Source: an uncultured Solirubrobacterales bacterium
GTDB lineage: Bacteria; Actinomycetota; Thermoleophilia; Solirubrobacterales; 70-9
Length of the DNA stretch: 32,297 bases
Direction: 5' to 3'
Assembly: GCA_903891285.1 (NCBI GenBank)
Contig: CAITDZ010000088.1
Span: forward strand, 1 to 32,297
The notes under the pieces were generated by a model that worked only from the letters and a program-made list of their open reading frames with translations, was not told the DNA's origin and did not search any database. Position numbers and translations under genes: made by a program. Below, piece after piece: positions 29,125-32,297 of this stretch. How positions within the stretch are numbered: the first letter of the stretch is position 1; each line of letters begins with the position of its first letter.

Positions 29125-29317
29125 TCATCTACTCCTTGGATAGCGGGTTGCCTGACGGGTCGAAAGGCATTGGCGGTTCGCAAAGCAGTCGGGAGAGTAC
29201 AGGCCGCGACCCACGGTCGCGTCACCCGGCCGGACCCCGACTCTCGGGTTCGATGCCTGAGCAAGCGTCCGTCCGGACGTCCTCCCCCGGGGGGAGACCG
29301 GGGCATTGGGTGCGGGT
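29125..29317. other. Divergent intergenic region with palindromes
   Basis: A 193-bp gap between the secreted-protein gene and the hydrolase gene. It holds a ribosome site for the former and two GC palindromes, CGTCCG-TC-CGGACG and TCCCCCGGGGGGA, near the hydrolase end. TACTCT on the minus strand near 29195 could be a -10 for the secreted protein. Nothing more definite is seen. Confidence 0.3.
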
Positions 29318-29323
29318 TAGGAT
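29318..29323 (+). promoter_or_regulatory. Candidate leaderless -10 element for the alpha/beta hydrolase
   Basis: TAGGAT lies 6 nt before the ATG at 29330, preceded by GCGGGT. No Shine-Dalgarno. Confidence 0.45.
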
Positions 29324-29329
29324 GCCCCC

Positions 29330-30172
29330 ATGGCCGAAGCCACTGCCACGGAACCGATCGAGATAGTCGGCGGAAGGTCTTCTTACTCGGGCCTCGAGCT
29401 CCTCGAAGCGAAGCCGCTCGGGGGCGAAGCTTCCGGTCCGCCGATCCTCTTCGTCCATGGAGCCTCCCATGGTGCGTGGTGCTGGCGGGACTGGATGGAG
29501 GCTGCCGCCCGCAAGGGCCACCATGCCTTCGCGGTCTCGCTCCGCGGGCACGGCGGCAGCCCCGGATCGCTCCTTACCGGTCGACTCTCTACCTATGCCG
29601 ACGACGTCATCCGGACTGCCGCTTCGCTTCCCGGGCCCCCGGTGCTGGTCGGTCACAGCCTCGGCGGACTGGTCGTCCAGAAGGCTGCGGAACGTTACCC
29701 GGCCGCCGGGATCGTCCTCGTGGCTACGATTCCGGCGCGGCCCGGCGTGGGGACCCTCTTCCGGATCGCCACCTCCAACCCCGCAGACTTCGTCAAGATC
29801 TCCCTCGGGGGTTCGCTGCCGATGCGACCCGAGTACCTGTTTCGCGAGCTGTCCCCGGACGAGGCCGAGGGCTGGTCGGCGATGTGTGGCAAGGAGTCCC
29901 CGGTCGCCCAGATGCAGGTCCTGCTCCACCGGGTTCCCGGCCCGCCCAGGGGCGACCCCCCGGTGCTGGTGCTCGGTGCGCCCGACGATGCCCTCGTCCC
30001 TGCCGGCGACGTGAGGGATACGGCCCGTCGCCTCTCGGCCGAGCTGGTCGAGTTCCCCGGGACGGGTCACGACCTGATGCTCGACGGCAGTCGGGACGAG
30101 GTGGCCGATGCGTTGCTCGATTGGATCGAGACGAGGGTCGACTCCAGGGCGCCCGGCGGCGTTCCTGCCTGA
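29330..30172 (+). CDS. Alpha/beta hydrolase
   Basis: A 280-aa soluble hydrolase of unknown substrate. The oxyanion loop is FVHGASHGAWCW (41-52), the nucleophile Ser110 is in VLVGHSLGGL, the acid Asp is in LGAPDDALVP and the catalytic His in FPGTGHDLML, all in the usual order. Between them a cap of about 70 residues (GVGTLFRIATSNPADFVKISLGGSLPMRPEYLFRELSP) is present. This is the layout of esterase/lipase-like or MenH-like hydrolases. There is no signal peptide. It is monocistronic, followed by tRNA-Trp. Confidence 0.88.
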   Translation: MAEATATEPIEIVGGRSSYSGLELLEAKPLGGEASGPPILFVHGASHGAWCWRDWMEAAARKGHHAFAVSLRGHGGSPGSLLTGRLSTYADDVIRTAASLPGPPVLVGHSLGGLVVQKAAERYPAAGIVLVATIPARPGVGTLFRIATSNPADFVKISLGGSLPMRPEYLFRELSPDEAEGWSAMCGKESPVAQMQVLLHRVPGPPRGDPPVLVLGAPDDALVPAGDVRDTARRLSAELVEFPGTGHDLMLDGSRDEVADALLDWIETRVDSRAPGGVPA

Positions 30173-30182
30173 CCCCACGCTC

Positions 30183-30188
30183 TAGAAT
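30183..30188 (+). promoter_or_regulatory. Candidate -10 element for tRNA-Trp
   Basis: TAGAAT, 9 nt before the tRNA 5-prime end, just after the hydrolase stop. Confidence 0.35.
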
Positions 30189-30197
30189 CGCCCCCTC

Positions 30198-30271
30198 GGG
30201 GCAATGGCCAAACTGGATAAGGCACCGGTCTCCAAAACCGGCGATTCTAGGTTCGAGTCCTAGTTGCCCCG
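30198..30271 (+). tRNA. tRNA-Trp (anticodon CCA)
   Basis: A 74-nt cloverleaf: acceptor GGGGCAA pairs with TTGCCCC, anticodon stem CCGGT/ACCGG around loop CTCCAAA (CCA), T-loop GTTCGAGTC, discriminator G as expected for tRNA-Trp. CCA is not encoded at the 3-prime end. Confidence 0.97.
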
Positions 30272-30309
30272 CTCGGCCCTGGCCACCCTGAGACGTTCCG
30301 GGTCGGACC

Positions 30310-30315
30310 TATAAT
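30310..30315 (+). promoter_or_regulatory. Consensus -10 element for tRNA-Gly
   Basis: A perfect TATAAT 18 nt before the tRNA-Gly 5-prime end; the best housekeeping -10 in the window. The -35 region is poor. Confidence 0.5.
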
Positions 30316-30333
30316 CGGAGGGCGATTTTCCCC

Positions 30334-30404
30334 GCGGGTGAGGTGTACTGGTTGCACAGGAGCCTTCCAAGCTCCTAGAGCGGGTTCGATTCCCGTCACC
30401 CGCT
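30334..30404 (+). tRNA. tRNA-Gly (anticodon UCC)
   Basis: A 71-nt cloverleaf: acceptor GCGGGTG pairs with CACCCGC, anticodon stem GGAGC/GCTCC around loop CTTCCAA (UCC, codon GGA/GGG), T-loop GTTCGATTC, discriminator T. CCA is not encoded. Confidence 0.97.
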
Positions 30405-30434
30405 TTCCGGTGGGCGGGGCCCGGAACCTCCCGG

Positions 30435-30440
30435 TAGAGT
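30435..30440 (+). promoter_or_regulatory. Candidate -10 element for tRNA-Pro
   Basis: TAGAGT, 11 nt before the tRNA-Pro 5-prime end, between the Gly and Pro tRNA genes. Confidence 0.3.
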
Positions 30441-30451
30441 CGCAGGCCGCA

Positions 30452-30525
30452 CGGGGCGTGGCGCAGTCTGGTAGCGCATTCGACTGGGGGTCGAAAGGTC
30501 GCTGGTTCAAATCCAGTCGCCCCGA
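30452..30525 (+). tRNA. tRNA-Pro (anticodon GGG)
   Basis: A 74-nt cloverleaf: acceptor CGGGGCG pairs with CGCCCCG, anticodon stem TTCGA/TCGAA around loop CTGGGGG (GGG, codons CCC/CCU), T-loop GTTCAAATC, discriminator A. CCA is not encoded. Confidence 0.97.
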
Positions 30526-30563
30526 TTCCCCCGGCCTTTCGTGGGGCCGGCGGATCGCACGGC

Positions 30564-30569
30564 TACCCT
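30564..30569 (+). promoter_or_regulatory. Candidate leaderless -10 element for the gene at 30576
   Basis: TACCCT lies 6 nt before the ATG at 30576, with no Shine-Dalgarno. Confidence 0.45.
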
Positions 30570-30575
30570 CCGCAG

Positions 30576-31826
30576 ATGGCCTCGAGGAAGGACAATCATC
30601 GGGTCCTCCTGATCGGGGGAAGCCTGGTCGGGCTTGCGGTGGTGCTGACCGTGGTCGCCGCACTCGCGGGCGTGGCCCGGGATGGGGGTGCCGAAGCGGG
30701 GGAGCGACTCGCCAAGCCCCGCCTCCTCTGGACCTCGCTCGACTGCCCGTCGGGCGCTCCCACCGTGGTAGCGAGGGTCGCCCCGGGCAAGGCGAGGCGA
30801 ATCCTGGCCCAGGCGTCCCTGGTCAGGGAGGGCAGGAGGATCGCGACCGGCAGGGTCGGGACCCGGCCCTCGGGAGGCCGGGTGACCCTGCGTATTCCGC
30901 TCTCTCCCGCCTCGGACCTCCTGCTTCCCTACTGCAGGCTGGTCGAGGGCACCTCGCTCACCCTGGCCCTCGAGGCCAGGCGGGGCCCGGACCGGAAGCG
31001 ACTCGTCCGGAGGATCGAGGGTGACCGGTACCGGGCCGAGCCGTCGCGCCGGATCCAGCTCGGTTCGGTGGGCGAACCGGTGAGCGAGGCCTCCGGCCTG
31101 GTCGAGAGCCGGACCGACCCCGGCACCTTCTACACCCACGACGACAGTGGTGGGGAGGCTGCCATCTATGTGCTTGCCGACGACGGGACGGTGGTTGCCA
31201 CCCAGCCGGTTGCAGGTGTCGTCAACCGGGACTGGGAGGACATCGCCCTCGGCCCGGATCGGGCTGGACGTTCGATCTACATCGGCGAGATCGGCGACAA
31301 CGGTGGGTCGAGGACTTCGATCTCGGTCTACCGGATACCGGAGCCCGACCTCAGGGGACTCGCCCGCGGGGGTTCACTGCCGCCGGTGATTCCCGAGATC
31401 GTCGACCTGGTCTACCCCGACGGGCCGAGGGATGCCGAGGCGATGCTGGTCGACCCTTCGAACGGTGACATCTACGTAATCACCAAAAGGGAGGCGCGTT
31501 CGAGGGTCTACAGGGCGTCGGCCCCGCGCTTCGAGGGGGAGACGGTGACCCTCGAACGGGTCGGAGACCTGGCGACCGGAGGGGTGGTCGGGGCAGACGT
31601 CTGCCCCGACGGCCAGACCGTCCTGGTCAAGACCTACCCGGAGGTCCTTGCCTACGTCTCCGATTCCGGGGTCGAGGCAGCCCTTGCCGGCGAACCGGCC
31701 CGGAGGCTCTACGAACCCCAGATCTCCTTCTTCCAGGACGAGGCGGTCGCCGCTGACCCCTGGTGCACCGGTTACTCGGTCCTGCCGGAAGGCTCGGGCG
31801 CGCCGCTGGCCCGCTACGCCCCCTGA
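30576..31826 (+). CDS. Membrane-anchored protein with predicted beta-propeller-like domain
   Basis: A 416-aa protein with an N-terminal anchor or uncleaved signal (RVLLIGGSLVGLAVVLTVVAALAGVA, residues 9-34) and an extracellular part. Residues about 48-145 form a beta-sandwich-like domain with two Cys (LDCPSG, LPYCRL). From about 150 on, repeated blade-like strands appear: EASGLVESRTDPGTFYTHDDSG, AAIYVLADDGTVVATQPV, NRDWEDIALGPDRAGRSIYIGEIGDN, ISVYRIPEP, AEAMLVDPSNGDIYVITKRE and GADVCPDGQTVLVKTY. This pattern (DWEDIA, then GDN, then EAM) is found in secreted beta-propeller proteins that I recall without a settled function; metal-binding acidic residues (HDDSG, WEDIA) are conserved in it. The stop overlaps the convergent hydrolase gene by 13 nt. 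Confidence 0.72.
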   Translation: MASRKDNHRVLLIGGSLVGLAVVLTVVAALAGVARDGGAEAGERLAKPRLLWTSLDCPSGAPTVVARVAPGKARRILAQASLVREGRRIATGRVGTRPSGGRVTLRIPLSPASDLLLPYCRLVEGTSLTLALEARRGPDRKRLVRRIEGDRYRAEPSRRIQLGSVGEPVSEASGLVESRTDPGTFYTHDDSGGEAAIYVLADDGTVVATQPVAGVVNRDWEDIALGPDRAGRSIYIGEIGDNGGSRTSISVYRIPEPDLRGLARGGSLPPVIPEIVDLVYPDGPRDAEAMLVDPSNGDIYVITKREARSRVYRASAPRFEGETVTLERVGDLATGGVVGADVCPDGQTVLVKTYPEVLAYVSDSGVEAALAGEPARRLYEPQISFFQDEAVAADPWCTGYSVLPEGSGAPLARYAP

Positions 31827-32297
31827 GCCGGTCGCCCTTGTGGCGAGCCGATCCAGTCGAGTACAAGGTCGGCGACTTGCCCCGGTCGCTCCAGGTTGAG
31901 GAAGTGTCCGGCCCCCTCGAGTTCCTCGAATCGGCTCCCTTCGGCCATCAGGCCCGCCCCGACTCGGGCCAGGCCAATCCGGCCGCATCCGTCATCGCTC
32001 CCGTGGAGGTAGAGGGTGGGGGCGACCGGTTTCAGTCCGGCCAGGTAGCCGATTCCGTGTCTCAGGTTGTCCCGGTAGTACTCGAGCGAAGCCCGTCTCC
32101 TCCCCGGGCCATCGAGCGACGAGAGCAGCAACCCGACGTCGGCCGAGCCGTCGTAACCGGGCGACCAGGTCCGCCAGAGGTGCCGGACGAGTCCGTCGAA
32201 CCGGTTCTCCGCGATCCCGAACTGGTTGAAGAGGAAATACCAACTCAGTCGGAGCTGTCCCAGGCCGGTCGGAATGGTTCCGGGCGAGAGCCAGACC
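31814..32297 (-). CDS. Alpha/beta hydrolase, C-terminal part (cut by the window end)
   Basis: The frame is open to the right edge, so only the last 160 residues or so are visible; the tracked ATG at 32131 is internal. The visible part reads SPGTIPTGLGQLRLSWYFLFNQFG (cap region), then LEYYRDNLRH, the acid-strand PTLYLHGSDDGC with the catalytic Asp, and the catalytic His in EGAGHFLNLERP. This end (HFLNLERPGQVADLVLDWI) is typical of epoxide-hydrolase and haloalkane-dehalogenase-like members. The nucleophile lies outside the window. The 3-prime end overlaps the convergent propeller gene by 13 nt. Confidence 0.85.
   Translation of the reverse strand, partial: VWLSPGTIPTGLGQLRLSWYFLFNQFGIAENRFDGLVRHLWRTWSPGYDGSADVGLLLSSLDGPGRRRASLEYYRDNLRHGIGYLAGLKPVAPTLYLHGSDDGCGRIGLARVGAGLMAEGSRFEELEGAGHFLNLERPGQVADLVLDWIGSPQGRPAQGA

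Noticed and set aside
29270-29310. Palindromes CGTCCGTCCGGACG and TCCCCCGGGGGGA as an attachment or origin site
   Set aside because: Short GC-only symmetry is expected by chance in this base composition, and no repeat copy, integrase or replication gene is present.

Overview
The window is about 32.3 kb of GC-rich, gene-dense bacterial chromosome. Codon usage, many GTG/TTG starts, a coenzyme F420 operon, a GTP-dependent PEP carboxykinase and a crotonyl-CoA carboxylase/reductase all point to an actinobacterium. A deep-branching, Solirubrobacterales/Thermoleophilia-like lineage is my guess; it is inferred from gene content and was not tested. I see no mobile element, phage gene, rRNA or CRISPR array, so this reads as core metabolism rather than an island.

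Layout. (1) 1-11057 is a central-carbon block. It holds the C-terminal part of GTP-PEPCK, then the genes expected for the ethylmalonyl-CoA (EMC) pathway: a malyl-CoA/beta-methylmalyl-CoA lyase (mcl), an acyl-CoA dehydrogenase (probable methylsuccinyl-CoA dehydrogenase), a MaoC hydratase (probable mesaconyl-CoA hydratase), a fused B12-dependent ethylmalonyl-CoA mutase (ecm) and crotonyl-CoA carboxylase/reductase (ccr). Small proteins (SCP2-like, CxxC protein, DsbA-like, ABM-like) lie between them. Together these convert C4 acyl-CoA to glyoxylate plus propionyl-CoA, and PEPCK then feeds gluconeogenesis. (2) 11087-14657 holds a phospholipid-type acyltransferase, a YgfZ-like folate protein, two small unknown genes and an aquaporin. 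(3) 14728-20062 is coenzyme F420 biosynthesis: FO synthase on +, and converging on it an overlapping minus-strand operon npdG-cofD-cofC-cofE. (4) 20132-26301 is C4/ketone-body acyl-CoA metabolism: FlK-like thioesterase, HMG-CoA lyase, SnoaL-like protein, 3-hydroxybutyryl-CoA dehydrogenase, acyl-CoA carboxylase beta subunit and acetoacetyl-CoA synthetase. It produces or consumes acetoacetyl-CoA and 3-hydroxybutyryl-CoA, the precursors of crotonyl-CoA for Ccr. (5) 26298-32297 holds an M28-like membrane protein without the usual metal ligands, five tRNA genes (Leu-CAA, Leu-UAG, Trp-CCA, Gly-UCC, Pro-GGG), membrane and secreted proteins of unknown role, and two alpha/beta hydrolases, the last one cut by the window end.

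Two points stand out beyond gene content. First, many lead genes have a TANNNT hexamer 6-8 nt before the start codon and no Shine-Dalgarno, which suggests leaderless mRNAs. Other lead genes (mcl, mcd, ccr, hbd, aquaporin) have the hexamer 30-60 nt upstream and a good Shine-Dalgarno. Second, a perfect palindrome TTTCCT-N4-AGGAAA lies about 50 bp upstream of the predicted ecm start site, where an activator would bind. No tool was run; all family assignments come from reading the translated sequence and remembered family motifs.
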